Source of the DNA: LC029 sp036676475
Lineage (GTDB): Bacteria > Bacillota > Bacilli > Aneurinibacillales > RAOX-1
NCBI GenBank assembly: GCA_036676475.1
Contig: JAKFCU010000015.1
Coordinates: 1-16,357, forward strand
Length of the DNA: 16,357 nucleotides
Direction of reading: 5' to 3'
Position 1 is the first letter of the stretch; each line of letters starts with the position of its first letter. Positions 1 through 6,607 of the stretch are shown piece after piece. A program made the position numbers and the translations under genes. The notes beneath the pieces are model-generated. The model was not told where the DNA came from and did no database searches. It worked only from the letters and a program-made list of their open reading frames with translations.

Positions 1-1
1 G

Positions 2-709
2 GCCAGCTCGGTTTCGGAGATTGAAAAACAGCAGCCTATTCAGGTTCGGTGCGAGAGCCTGCGTTCCATCGCTGAGCGAAATGCCAGTGCCGGTGAAGAT
101 TGCGATGCTGTGGCGGGCGCTACGCGCATGATTTGTGGCTATATCGCGTGCGGGGGCTACAACTCGCTGCCTTTGCTTGCGGAGCTGCCTCCGCTACTTC
201 AATTGCAAGGCGGTGCACAACTGACGGGCTGGCTGAAGGCCTCGATGAAGTACTGCCTGCAGGAATCTTGCTCAGCGGAACCTGGAAGCTCGCTTGTCAT
301 CGAAAAAGTGGCCGAGCTCATGCTGATGCAGGCAATCCGGCAGCACATCGGCACGAAGACACCGCCCTGCGACAAGCCGCGCTTTGTAGTCGTCAAGGAT
401 CGTTACGTTCGCAAGGCCGTCACCCTGATCCAAAACGATCCGTCTCATGCATGGAGCGTTTCGGAACTTTCCAGCAAAGTTGGCCTGTCCCGTTCAGCTC
501 TGGCAGGCCGGTTCGTCTCCCATTTCGGCGAACCGCCCATGCAGTATGTCGCGCGACGGCGTATCGCCCTTGCGGCGGATGCCCTCATGTCGACAAATGA
601 CGGAGTTGTGCAGATCGCATCCTATGTGGGCTACGACTCCGAGGCTGCATTTAACAGGGCATTCAAGAAGGAATATGGATTGCCCGGAATGAGAACCATG
701 ACATCTTAG
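2..709 (+). CDS. AraC-family transcriptional regulator, 5'-partial, with altered C-terminus
   Basis: The frame is open from base 2, so the N-terminus lies outside the window; 235 residues are visible. The C-terminal ~100 residues form the double helix-turn-helix DNA-binding domain of AraC/XylS regulators: WSVSELSSKVGLSRSALAGRF is the first HTH region, and VVQIASYVGYDSEAAFNRAFK followed by EYGLP is the second with the family's end signature. The preceding part fits a cupin-type sensory domain of the kind fused to AraC in Proteobacteria. Codons are GC-rich, unlike everything downstream. Family members normally continue past GLP with a few residues such as P-x-x-W/Y-R; here the protein runs into GMRTMTS and stops, because the DNA changes character at about 683-695. 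The gene is therefore probably cut at its 3' end. Function, target and ligand cannot be told. Confidence 0.8.
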   Translation, partial: ASSVSEIEKQQPIQVRCESLRSIAERNASAGEDCDAVAGATRMICGYIACGGYNSLPLLAELPPLLQLQGGAQLTGWLKASMKYCLQESCSAEPGSSLVIEKVAELMLMQAIRQHIGTKTPPCDKPRFVVVKDRYVRKAVTLIQNDPSHAWSVSELSSKVGLSRSALAGRFVSHFGEPPMQYVARRRIALAADALMSTNDGVVQIASYVGYDSEAAFNRAFKKEYGLPGMRTMTS

Positions 710-891
710 AAAATGGAGATCATCCTATCGAAGTATTGTATCAGGCGATTAAGCTGAGTTCCTTAGATAGTACCCCGATGTATTACTTCAACATAACGGC
801 CTCTCAGATCATACGTTATTTCCCCATAGAACATCTAGCGTCTCCAGACCTTGTTAGGAAAGCTCAGTTTTTACGAAAGTTAATTCGATAG
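691..891 (+). pseudogene. C-terminal remnant of an unrecognised gene
   Basis: A continuous frame runs from the junction at about 691 to a TAG at 889-891 and has no start codon of its own. It encodes roughly 66 residues (begins ENHDILENGDHPIEVLYQAI, ends RKAQFLRKLIR) with normal amphipathic protein composition and AT-rich codon use. It is a different frame from the AraC fragment that overlaps its first bases, so the two are separate genes joined by a rearrangement. I do not recognise the family. It is most simply the surviving 3' end of a native gene whose 5' part was replaced by the AraC segment. Confidence 0.45.
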
Positions 892-1154
892 GTCAAGCAG
901 TTTATAGGAAGTAGCAGGGATATTATGATCAAGTCAACTAACGAAAAGTAGATCATTGTTTATGTTATGAAACAAATAGGGACCGATTGTTCATTCTTAT
1001 TGAACGAGGATTCATAGTGAAATAAAACCTAACAATAAAGAAGTTGATTAGAACATAGATAGCCTTCTCTCAGTATGGAGAAGGCTATCTATATCTCCTC
1101 ATATATCCATTCAATACAAGATGGGGTAATATCATATTTAAAAGGGGGATAGGG
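892..1154. other. Intergenic region with one perfect hairpin
   Basis: No coding frame is convincing in this stretch. Its one clear structure is a perfect 15-bp inverted repeat, 1055-1069 with 1078-1092, around an 8-nt loop. The stem is ATAGATAGCCTTCTC. It could end transcription coming from the remnant at 891, but no T-run follows on either strand, so a bidirectional terminator or a protein-binding dyad are both possible. A ribosome site for the next gene (AAAGGGGGA) sits at 1140-1148. Confidence 0.5.
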
Positions 1155-2153
1155 ATGAATTTATTTTTAAAGAACCTTGATAAAACAGGATTAACTATAG
1201 CTGTATTAGCACTTATCATTGGATGTTCTAACACCGATCAAACTCAGCAGGCTGAAATAGAATTGAAAAAGAAAGATCCTACAGTCGAATCAAAGGCCAA
1301 CGTTTCAAGTACGGCACAACCAATGGCAACACAACAATCTACAGAAGATGCAACAGCAACTACCCAGGTTGAAAATAAGAAAGAGGAGACAAAGCCGACT
1401 GCCCCAGAAGTAGAAAACAAAAAAATAATTCCTACAAAAGTAAAAAGAGTTGTGGATGGGGACACGATGGAAGTATCGATTAATGGGAAGACGGAAACGG
1501 TAAGATTGTTGTTAGTGGATACTCCTGAAACGAAACATCCGGATAAACCTGTACAGCCTTTTGGACCTGAAGCTTCTGCCTTTGCAAAAGAAACGCTTTT
1601 GGGTAAAAATGTAAAAATTGAAATTGATGTCTCTGAGCGAGATAAGTACGGACGCCTTCTTGTTTATTTATGGATTGGAGACAAGATGTTTAATCAGATG
1701 TTGTTAGAAAAGGGATTAGCTAGGGTGGCTTATGTATATCCCCCCAACGTGAAATACGTGGATCAATACCGTGAGGTACAAAAAAGGGCACAACAAGCTG
1801 GGATTGGAATCTGGTCTATTGAGAACTACGCCCAGGATAATGGGTTCCATGCTGAATTAGCCAGTGAAAATTTTGGAGTGCAAAAACCAGCACAGCAGCA
1901 ACCTATCAAACATCAGGAAGCTAAACAGAATCCGAAACCTTCTACATCGAATAATAGTCACCCGGAATGGGCTAAAGCTGAAGCAGTTATTCAATCAGGT
2001 GGTGATTGTGATTGCAGTGATTTTTCTAATCAAGCCGCAGCACAGTCTTTCTTTGAAGCCCATAATCCACAATCAGATCCATATGGTTTAGATGGTCCGA
2101 TAGGGCCTAAATCAACAGGTAAACCTGGTGTTGCATGTGAAAGTTTACCTTAA
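1155..2153 (+). CDS. Secreted lipoprotein thermonuclease with C-terminal Excalibur motif
   Basis: 332 residues. Residues 1-23 are a lipoprotein signal ending in the lipobox LIIG-C24, so the protein should be lipidated on Cys24 and anchored outside the membrane. A Thr/Glu/Lys-rich linker follows to about residue 92. Residues 93-232 are a staphylococcal-nuclease domain: VVDGDT (99-104), R117 in VRLLLVDTPE with E125, and R167 in DKYGRLLVY line up with the catalytic Arg35, Glu43 and Arg87 of Staphylococcus nuclease. Residues 282-330 form an Excalibur-type calcium-binding motif (CDCSDFSNQAAAQSFFE, GLDGP, GVACESLP), often joined to YncB/YokF-like nucleases of Bacillus. The expected role is Ca2+-dependent degradation of external DNA or RNA. 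The start is supported by AAAGGGGGA about 6 nt upstream. A terminator follows directly, so it is probably monocistronic. Confidence 0.9.
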   Translation: MNLFLKNLDKTGLTIAVLALIIGCSNTDQTQQAEIELKKKDPTVESKANVSSTAQPMATQQSTEDATATTQVENKKEETKPTAPEVENKKIIPTKVKRVVDGDTMEVSINGKTETVRLLLVDTPETKHPDKPVQPFGPEASAFAKETLLGKNVKIEIDVSERDKYGRLLVYLWIGDKMFNQMLLEKGLARVAYVYPPNVKYVDQYREVQKRAQQAGIGIWSIENYAQDNGFHAELASENFGVQKPAQQQPIKHQEAKQNPKPSTSNNSHPEWAKAEAVIQSGGDCDCSDFSNQAAAQSFFEAHNPQSDPYGLDGPIGPKSTGKPGVACESLP

Positions 2154-2163
2154 GACAATAGAG

Positions 2164-2200
2164 AAAGTCTTTCACCTAAGTAGTGGAAGGCTTTTATTTT
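2164..2200 (+). terminator. Intrinsic terminator of the nuclease gene
   Basis: A 12-bp stem (2164-2175 with 2183-2194, two G-U pairs) and a 7-nt loop are followed by TATTTTT. It begins 10 bases after the stop codon. Confidence 0.8.
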
Positions 2201-2621
2201 TGTAAACACAACTTGGTCAGGTTTTGGATCATAACTTGTGTTGGAGTATGGTTGGGATAACTTAACGTCATGATCACAGGATTGAATCTACCAGAATAGC
2301 TTCTTAGTAACGTGGGTATATAGCTATTCACGTTGCAAAATGAAGATAGATTTAGGTGTTTTGTGGGGAAGTCATGGTTTCCTAGAGGGACATTTTATTT
2401 TTTCTGATTGGCATCATAAATGGATGGAAACTGACGAAAAACTGTTGTATTAAGTAGTAAGATTGTCTTTTATAGGATAATGTTGAGATAATCCTCATCA
2501 CGAACCTCGTAATGTCCTTCATGGGACTCCTCTTTCGTCCCCAATCCATACTTTGAGTAATGAGGATAGCTGATCAGATTGTAGGGTATCCCATTACAAT
2601 ATAGCATGGATTTTTTTGTGA

Positions 2622-2641
2622 TATAATAGGAACAAATGTTC
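2622..2641 (+). promoter_or_regulatory. Promoter -10 box with overlapping LexA (SOS) box-like dyad
   Basis: TATAAT at 2622-2627 is followed after two bases by GAAC-AAAT-GTTC at 2630-2641. This matches the core of the Bacillus LexA/DinR box, CGAAC-N4-GTTCG, but lacks the outermost C/G pair. The dyad would sit on the transcription start. No good -35 lies 17 bases upstream. A Shine-Dalgarno-like GAGGATAGAGGGTGA follows at 2651-2665, yet only a short broken frame comes after it. Confidence 0.45.
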
Positions 2642-2670
2642 TTTTATTAAGAGGATAGAGGGTGACTTTT

Positions 2671-2718
2671 TTGATATTAGATAGAGGCTTGAAAGACTTA
2701 ACCAATCATAATCGGTGA
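2671..2718 (+). pseudogene. Short frame behind the SOS-like promoter, possible YolD-type remnant
   Basis: A TTG codon at 2671, five bases after a purine-rich ribosome site, opens a 15-codon frame (ILDRGLKDLTNHNR after the start). Many YolD-like proteins, which are commonly encoded beside Y-family polymerases behind LexA boxes, begin with a D-R-G-x-K-W pattern; DRGLK resembles that beginning. The frame then stops and nothing like the rest of YolD follows. This is a weak match over very few residues and could be chance. Confidence 0.2.
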
Positions 2719-2748
2719 TGGGGGACATTCATTTCACCTTCTAATAAA

Positions 2749-2765
2749 AAGTGTACGGTACACTT
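2749..2765. promoter_or_regulatory. Perfect 8-bp palindrome, operator-like
   Basis: AAGTGTAC-G-GTACACTT is a perfect 8+1+8 dyad, too tightly spaced to be an RNA hairpin and typical of a dimeric repressor site. It lies about 180 bases upstream of the ribbon-helix-helix-like gene at 2945, which makes autoregulation conceivable. The binding protein is unknown. Confidence 0.35.
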
Positions 2766-2891
2766 AATATACCCTAATAGATCCACGCATGTGAAAGTGA
2801 CAGGTAAAAAAGAATGTCTATTCTACACCACTTGGTCTATTTGGAGGGATGGAGTCATAGAGTGGTAGAGAAAAAGAGGAATGGAGTTTTA

Positions 2892-2915
2892 GAGTTAAGG
2901 AGTTAAGGAGTTATG
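2892..2915. repeat. Three tandem copies of an 8-bp repeat
   Basis: GAGTTAAG occurs at 2892-2899 and 2900-2907 and, with one change (GAGTTATG), at 2908-2915. The array lies in a purine-rich stretch directly upstream of the gene at 2945. It could be a binding site for a ribbon-helix-helix protein, which often bind short direct repeats, or a simple slippage product. Confidence 0.4.
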
Positions 2916-2944
2916 TTAGGAATCATTCAAAGGAGTGACAAGGG

Positions 2945-3256
2945 ATGGAAATCAAAGGAGTTGGAATGAAAATTACCAAGGATCAACCACCTAGTTCGGA
3001 TAAAAAAGAAAGGATTCAATCCTATGTGGATTCGGATACCTACAACAAGTTGGCTTTATTATCTTCACCTTGTAAGACCACGGTTCATAAACTGGCTTAT
3101 GATTTTTTGAAATATGCCGTCAACCATCCGGATTTTGTCCTATGGATTCAAGATAAGTACAAGGTGCCTAAAGATCACCCTTTTCGCTTGGTCGCTTCCA
3201 AAGTAAACGGAGAAATGATGTATACTACGATCAATTCCCATACGTCTCGAACCTAG
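2945..3256 (+). CDS. Small ribbon-helix-helix-like protein, hypothetical
   Basis: 103 residues; AAAGGAG stands 7-8 nt before the ATG. Residues ~22-75 show a short strand (RIQSYVDSD) followed by two helices rich in Leu, Ala and Val (YNKLALLS, VHKLAYDFLKYAV), the layout of a ribbon-helix-helix DNA-binding fold. The same pattern, strand then LA/LAY helix and an I-x-x-Y/K-Y end, occurs twice in the protein encoded at 5843-6487. I infer a plasmid-type DNA-binding or copy/partition regulator. No catalytic motif is seen. Its stop codon overlaps that of the minus-strand zinc-ribbon gene in a shared CTAG at 3253-3256. A second in-frame ATG at 2966 is possible but lacks its own ribosome site. Confidence 0.7.
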   Translation: MEIKGVGMKITKDQPPSSDKKERIQSYVDSDTYNKLALLSSPCKTTVHKLAYDFLKYAVNHPDFVLWIQDKYKVPKDHPFRLVASKVNGEMMYTTINSHTSRT

Positions 3257-3366
3257 TTTTTTTTATTTCGTAGGGGAGATAGTTTTTTGGCGATCTTGTA
3301 GCATTTATGACATAAACCCCATTGCTCATCTTTGGCACCGTTCTTTCCACATTCGCGGCAACTCAT
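3253..3366 (-). CDS. Tiny zinc-ribbon protein
   Basis: 37 residues starting MSCRECGKNGAKDEQWGLCH. Two C-x2-C knuckles, C-R-E-C and C-H-K-C, separated by 13 residues, make a probable zinc ribbon; the tail is basic (KIAKKLSPLRNKKN). AAGGAG ends 9 nt before this ATG; an earlier in-frame ATG at 3375 touches the Shine-Dalgarno site and is less likely. It converges on the gene at 2945 with the stop codons sharing CTAG. Small zinc ribbons of this sort are common on Bacillales plasmids and phages; whether it binds nucleic acid or protein is unknown. Confidence 0.65.
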   Translation of the reverse strand: MSCRECGKNGAKDEQWGLCHKCYKIAKKLSPLRNKKN

Positions 3367-3375
3367 CTTTTTCAT

Positions 3376-3708
3376 CTCCTTGTATTTGGGTAGCACGAAT
3401 AGCCCAGTGCACTTCGTCGGCCGACAAAGAAACCAGGCATTTCCATCCTATAGACGTCATGGGTGTGGTCCCGTTTATGACCGTATATAGCCTTTATGAT
3501 GGCATTTTCTCAGGCTTTTTTCCTCATGCTGTTATGTATACCTGATTATTCGTGTTGCCTAACTCTACGTATGCAGCTGAATCCATCATGCGTCCATGAC
3601 TTAACTAGCTACGTAAACAGCGCTCGTTCTTCCGATTTGTTATGACATTCTTTTTTTATCCAAACTTTGGTATTTTTAAACATGTTCAACCATTTTCATT
3701 TTTTAATG
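3376..3708. other. Stretch without recognisable gene
   Basis: No frame of credible length or composition is present on either strand. The part next to 3376 must hold the promoter of the minus-strand zinc-ribbon gene, but I could not pick convincing -35/-10 boxes. Confidence 0.4.
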
Positions 3709-3740
3709 GCCTTTCTCTCGTAAAAGAGAAGGGCTCTTTA
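3709..3740 (+). terminator. Terminator-like hairpin upstream of the radC leader
   Basis: GCCTTTCTCT (3709-3718) pairs with AGAGAAGGGC (3725-3734), one G-U pair, 6-nt loop, followed by TCTTTAT. No gene on the plus strand ends shortly before it, so it may insulate or attenuate the downstream leader. Confidence 0.6.
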
Positions 3741-3783
3741 TGTTGGCTACGAAACCCTGCCACCCGTTATGGGGTCCGATAAC

Positions 3784-3826
3784 AAGAGGCTGTAAGGAAC
3801 GTTAGGTTCCTAACAGCCTCTTTGTT
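3784..3826 (+). terminator. Second strong hairpin, terminator-like
   Basis: A 17-bp stem (3784-3800 with 3806-3822, one A-A mismatch) with a GTTAG loop ends in CTCTTTGTTCC. The T-run is interrupted. Together with the hairpin at 3709 it gives two terminator-like structures within 120 bases ahead of the GC-rich leader. Confidence 0.6.
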
Positions 3827-3829
3827 CCT

Positions 3830-4125
3830 GTCCCCCATTGGCGAAGATCGCGCCACCACGGGTCCCCGGCAGCGTGGGAAGGAAGTCAAGTTACTCTCCG
3901 AAGCAATGGAAAGCTTCCTCCGCTGTCGGAAGCTGGCCCCTTTTTTGGCTCTCCGCCTGTCTCCTAGCTTACCACAGCCGCGCCTCCAGCCAACACGCTT
4001 TCGCGGCATATCCTCCCTCCTTTCTGTCGGTCTGGTATTCCACGGTCATGTTGGCCGGAGCCTCCTAGCGCTTTAGGCTGTGGTGCGCCTGAGCCACGGC
4101 GGAGGCCAACGGGGCCTACGACATT
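3830..4125 (+). ncRNA. Candidate structured RNA or DNA element in the radC leader
   Basis: About 300 bases with clearly higher GC than both flanks and no plausible protein. Several stems can be drawn: CCACG 3856-3860 with 3873-3877; AGCTTCC 3912-3918 with 3928-3934; GCCGCG 3977-3982 with 4002-4007; GTTGGCC 4050-4056 with 4104-4110; and inside the last, GCTGTGG 4077-4083 with 4094-4100 (one G-U). The nested pair at 4050-4110 is the most convincing. The block ends just before the radC ribosome site, so a cis-acting leader or a small RNA is possible, as is an origin or transfer-type DNA structure. I do not recognise a named RNA family. Confidence 0.35.
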
Positions 4126-4147
4126 AAAATGAAAAGGAGAGGTAAAC

Positions 4148-4591
4148 ATGGAAATGATCGAAATCGTAACCACTAAACAAGTCAAAATTGGAGAGCTAAG
4201 AGCAGAATATACTACCCCTATCCGTTGCCCTGAAGATGCGGCCCACCTTTTATTTACTTATTTAGAGGGAGCTGACCGAGAACATTTCGTGGTGCTTTGT
4301 TTAGATACCAAAAATCAGGTGAATAAAATCGAAACAGTGTCCATCGGTTCTTTAAATTCCGCTATTGTGACACCGAGGGAAGTCTTTAAAACCGCCATCT
4401 TAGCGAATTCGGCCAGTATTATCGTGGCTCATAATCATCCAAGCGGAAATCCGGAGCCATCTCGTGAAGATATAGAGGTAACCAAACGGTTACAGAAAGC
4501 GGGGGAAGTCATCGGAATTGAGGTTTTAGATCATGTTGTCATCGCGGATGGAGAGAAATTTGTTTCGTTAAAGGAAAAAGGGCTGATTTAA
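4148..4591 (+). CDS. radC: RadC-like JAB-domain protein, short plasmid/phage type
   Basis: 147 residues. The whole protein is the RadC JAB/MPN domain: the metal-binding core VAHNHPSGNPEPSREDIEVT (about residues 97-116) carries H-x-H-P-S-G and the following S-x-x-D, and LDHVVIADGEKFVSLKEKGL is the usual C-terminal end. Chromosomal RadC is about 225 residues with an N-terminal helix-hairpin-helix part, absent here; stand-alone JAB versions are common on plasmids, phages and integrative elements. The metalloprotease-like active site is intact, but the biochemical role of RadC proteins is not settled and the old DNA-repair label is doubtful. AAAAGGAGAGG precedes the ATG by a good spacing. The start follows the structured GC-rich leader. 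Confidence 0.88.
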   Translation: MEMIEIVTTKQVKIGELRAEYTTPIRCPEDAAHLLFTYLEGADREHFVVLCLDTKNQVNKIETVSIGSLNSAIVTPREVFKTAILANSASIIVAHNHPSGNPEPSREDIEVTKRLQKAGEVIGIEVLDHVVIADGEKFVSLKEKGLI

Positions 4592-4604
4592 ACAGCCTTT
4601 TTCC
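4573..4604 (+). terminator. Hairpin overlapping the radC stop
   Basis: GGAAAAAGGGCTG pairs with CAGCCTTTTTCC (one bulged G) across the radC stop codon. The T-run lies inside the stem and A bases follow, so it is a moderate terminator on either strand. Confidence 0.5.
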
Positions 4605-4615
4605 AAAAAATCGCG

Positions 4616-4647
4616 CCAAACAGGTTTGCATTGGCAAACCTGTTTGG
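4616..4647. repeat. Perfect 14-bp inverted repeat
   Basis: CCAAACAGGTTTGC (4616-4629) and GCAAACCTGTTTGG (4634-4647) form a perfect stem with a 4-nt loop. No T-run follows. It stands between radC and the gene at 4740 and may reinforce the previous hairpin or be an operator. Confidence 0.6.
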
Positions 4648-4739
4648 TATATTGATATTAAGATAACAAGAAACGAATATACGTCTTTTTTCAAACCGTA
4701 TGGAATTTATGGATTATCTTTTCAAGGAGGTAAAATCCA

Positions 4740-5189
4740 ATGAAAATTGTACATGAACATTTTACGGACTTTCTAAGGGAAATTATCCAGCATCGATTAG
4801 AACAAATTGATCAAGAGCGGAGTCAATTACAAACATTGTTACCTCAATTAGAAGATTTAGATAAGTTGGAAGCAGCAAAGATGTGGTTGGAGACCATCCA
4901 AGCACGTTCTCAATATATTATAACCTCGAAGCAAATCGCGGATGAACAGGGAGTTCATCGCAACTATATTGCCAAAATTACGTGGGATGTCTTTCAGGAA
5001 GGAAAGATCAAAAAAGAAGTGAATCTTCTTCCGGGATTATCTTTATCTAGCACGAATATCTATTTCCGGGATGTCTACGACCTATGGAAGAGGATTCGGG
5101 AAGAGGATAAGTATCCGGAAGGTGGAGAATTCGAAAGAAAACGCATTTTGCAGGATCTACCGGAAAGTGAAAGGCCATTTTTAAAATAA
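4740..5189 (+). CDS. Hypothetical protein with N-terminal coiled coil and possible HTH
   Basis: 149 residues; AAGGAGGT precedes the ATG by 8-9 nt. Residues ~10-50 are rich in Gln, Leu and Glu with heptad-like spacing (RLEQIDQERSQLQTLLPQLE), suggesting a coiled coil. Residues ~62-90, TSKQIADEQGVHRNYIAKIT, look like a helix-turn-helix (Q-I-A ... G-V ... N-Y-I), and a charged tail follows. I infer a small DNA-binding or replication-associated protein but recognise no family. The next gene starts 19 bases after the stop, so they are probably co-transcribed. Confidence 0.7.
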   Translation: MKIVHEHFTDFLREIIQHRLEQIDQERSQLQTLLPQLEDLDKLEAAKMWLETIQARSQYIITSKQIADEQGVHRNYIAKITWDVFQEGKIKKEVNLLPGLSLSSTNIYFRDVYDLWKRIREEDKYPEGGEFERKRILQDLPESERPFLK

Positions 5190-5208
5190 AGGAAGGGGGA
5201 TGAGAAGG

Positions 5209-5520
5209 ATGAATAAACGTCAGGCCATCATTATGGTTTATCAAATTGCGACGATGACCTATCCTAGTCCAGAGATCATCAATTTGCTTTGTGACTATCC
5301 TTTTGAGCGTTGTTTAGAAGTGCTACTTGTTCTACGCCAATCCCCCAATAAAGTGAAGGCCCCAGAACGTTTTATTAAACGTGCGCTTGAGGAAGGTTGG
5401 ACATCAGCCACTACTCCAAGAAACGTAAAATGTAAATCAGCAGCTCAAAACGAGAATTGTCAGGGAGATCAAGAAAGGGTGGTATTCCCTTTTTATAATT
5501 GGTTGGAAGATCACTCGTAA
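5209..5520 (+). CDS. Hypothetical protein, second gene of the unit
   Basis: 103 residues from the ATG at 5209. An in-frame ATG at 5200 abuts the ribosome site AAGGAAGGGGG, while 5209 has a normal spacing, so 5209 is preferred. The N-terminal half (YQIATMTYPSPEIINLLCDY, then FERCLEVLLVLRQSP) is helical and hydrophobic enough for a small folded domain; VKAPERFIKRALEEGW looks like the end of a helical bundle and resembles the closing helix of some replication-initiator-like proteins, but this is only a resemblance. The tail is polar. There is no signal peptide or known motif. It ends in a clear terminator. Confidence 0.65.
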   Translation: MNKRQAIIMVYQIATMTYPSPEIINLLCDYPFERCLEVLLVLRQSPNKVKAPERFIKRALEEGWTSATTPRNVKCKSAAQNENCQGDQERVVFPFYNWLEDHS

Positions 5521-5527
5521 CCTATGT

Positions 5528-5571
5528 AATAATTGAACCCTTAGCCTCGTTGGTTAAGGGTTTAATTATTT
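5528..5571 (+). terminator. Bidirectional intrinsic terminator
   Basis: A 16-bp stem (5528-5543 with 5555-5570, one G-U) has flanking A and T runs within its base. It lies 8 bases after the stop of the previous gene. Confidence 0.75.
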
Positions 5572-5594
5572 ACGAATTACATGTGTACCTACCA

Positions 5595-5675
5595 TTATTT
5601 TTTAATCGGTAAACCACTTTTCTTCCATCCATCAATACATTTCTTCGCTAGTTTTTCCGCTTCTTCTTTTGTCAT
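5595..5675 (-). pseudogene. Possible remnant of a small Lys-rich ORF
   Basis: On the minus strand a 26-codon frame reads MTKEEAEKLAKKCIDGWKKS and ends GLPIKK. The composition is protein-like, but no ribosome site precedes the ATG and the upstream frame is closed within a few codons, so it is more likely a leftover 3' end than a gene. The rest of 5571-5842 shows nothing I can name. Confidence 0.25.
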
Positions 5676-5842
5676 GTTTATTTTTGCCACAGCCGTTCAA
5701 CTCCACAGGTTTTTTACTCAGAAGTATAGCCAAGAACGGATACGTTTAAACGCATGTTCCTCCACTCTATTGAATACATATATTTTAAATCTAGAACACA
5801 GGGAATGTGTCCTAAGGATAAAGAATAAAAAGGGGATAGAGC

Positions 5843-6487
5843 ATGAAGAGAGTGGAGGAGAAAAAAGGCTCTCGAAAAGTGAGATCAGATAAAAAAAGAG
5901 ATGTGAAACCTGTGGTTCATATTGAACTTTATGAATGCATTGTCCGGCTAGCCTACATTACGAATCAACCTATAAAGGATATAGGAGAGAAAATTTGTAG
6001 AGAAGGGATGCAATCAAAAAAAGTGATCGATCTTATATCCCAGTATTTTCGAAGAAACTTTTTCTTTAGTGATCATATAACCTATCAGGGGATGAAGGAA
6101 AGAGTACCATGTAAAATTGATCGAGGAACTGGGGAGCGGGCAAGAATTACACTTCGCATACCCCAATGTTTACATGATCGAGTAGGTGAATTGGCTTATG
6201 CCCTGGATTTAACCATTGCCTCTACGACAGCCTTACTTTTAGAATCGTCCGTGAAAAACACTGATATCATTCATACCTGTATTGAGGAATACGTGGAAAA
6301 GAATCTGGATGAACAACGTAAGAAGCAGCTAAAGGAAGTTCTTCATTTTATTAATCAAAACAATCCTTATGAAGAAAAAGTAACGATATCGATGCTCTTA
6401 AAACAATTGGCAGGAGAGTTTATGGATCGATCAAAGAATATTAAACAAGTTTTGAATGAATGGATTGAGAATATAGTGGAGGAATGA
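5843..6487 (+). CDS. Protein with two ribbon-helix-helix-like repeats
   Basis: 214 residues; AAAAGGGGA stands about 7 nt before the ATG. The N-terminus is strongly basic. Two copies of one module can be aligned: residues ~21-75 (PVVHIELYECIVRLAYIT ... VIDLISQYFRRN) and ~95-155 (ARITLRIPQCLHDRVGELAY ... IIHTCIEEYVEKNL). Each has a strand, a helix with L-A-Y, a second helix and an I-x-x-Y/EY end, as in the protein at 2945. A charged helical tail (residues ~157-214) follows. The doubled strand-helix-helix unit suggests a DNA-binding protein that is a pseudo-dimer in one chain, perhaps a plasmid copy, segregation or transfer regulator. This is inference; no search was possible. Confidence 0.65.
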   Translation: MKRVEEKKGSRKVRSDKKRDVKPVVHIELYECIVRLAYITNQPIKDIGEKICREGMQSKKVIDLISQYFRRNFFFSDHITYQGMKERVPCKIDRGTGERARITLRIPQCLHDRVGELAYALDLTIASTTALLLESSVKNTDIIHTCIEEYVEKNLDEQRKKQLKEVLHFINQNNPYEEKVTISMLLKQLAGEFMDRSKNIKQVLNEWIENIVEE

Positions 6488-6607
6488 TTGAGGATGATAC
6501 TGCTTAACCATTTGAATAATGATCTAAAAGTGTAGTTGAGATTGTAGATAGGTTTCACCTGAAAAAAGACCTCTTTTCATAACAACCAACAGGCTCGGTG
6601 TTCTTTA

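Noticed and set aside
110..709. AraC gene starting at the first ATG or GTG near 110
   Set aside because: The frame is open and protein-like back to base 2, so the true start is outside the window.
3771..3808. Possible Tn3-type end starting GGGGTCCGATAAC
   Set aside because: It has no TAAG at position 38 and the sequence is explained by the adjoining terminator-like stem.
3767..4185. Several frames of 73-84 codons on both strands in the GC-rich block
   Set aside because: They lack ribosome sites, overlap each other and have arginine/serine/leucine-rich translations typical of GC-rich non-coding DNA with stable hairpins.
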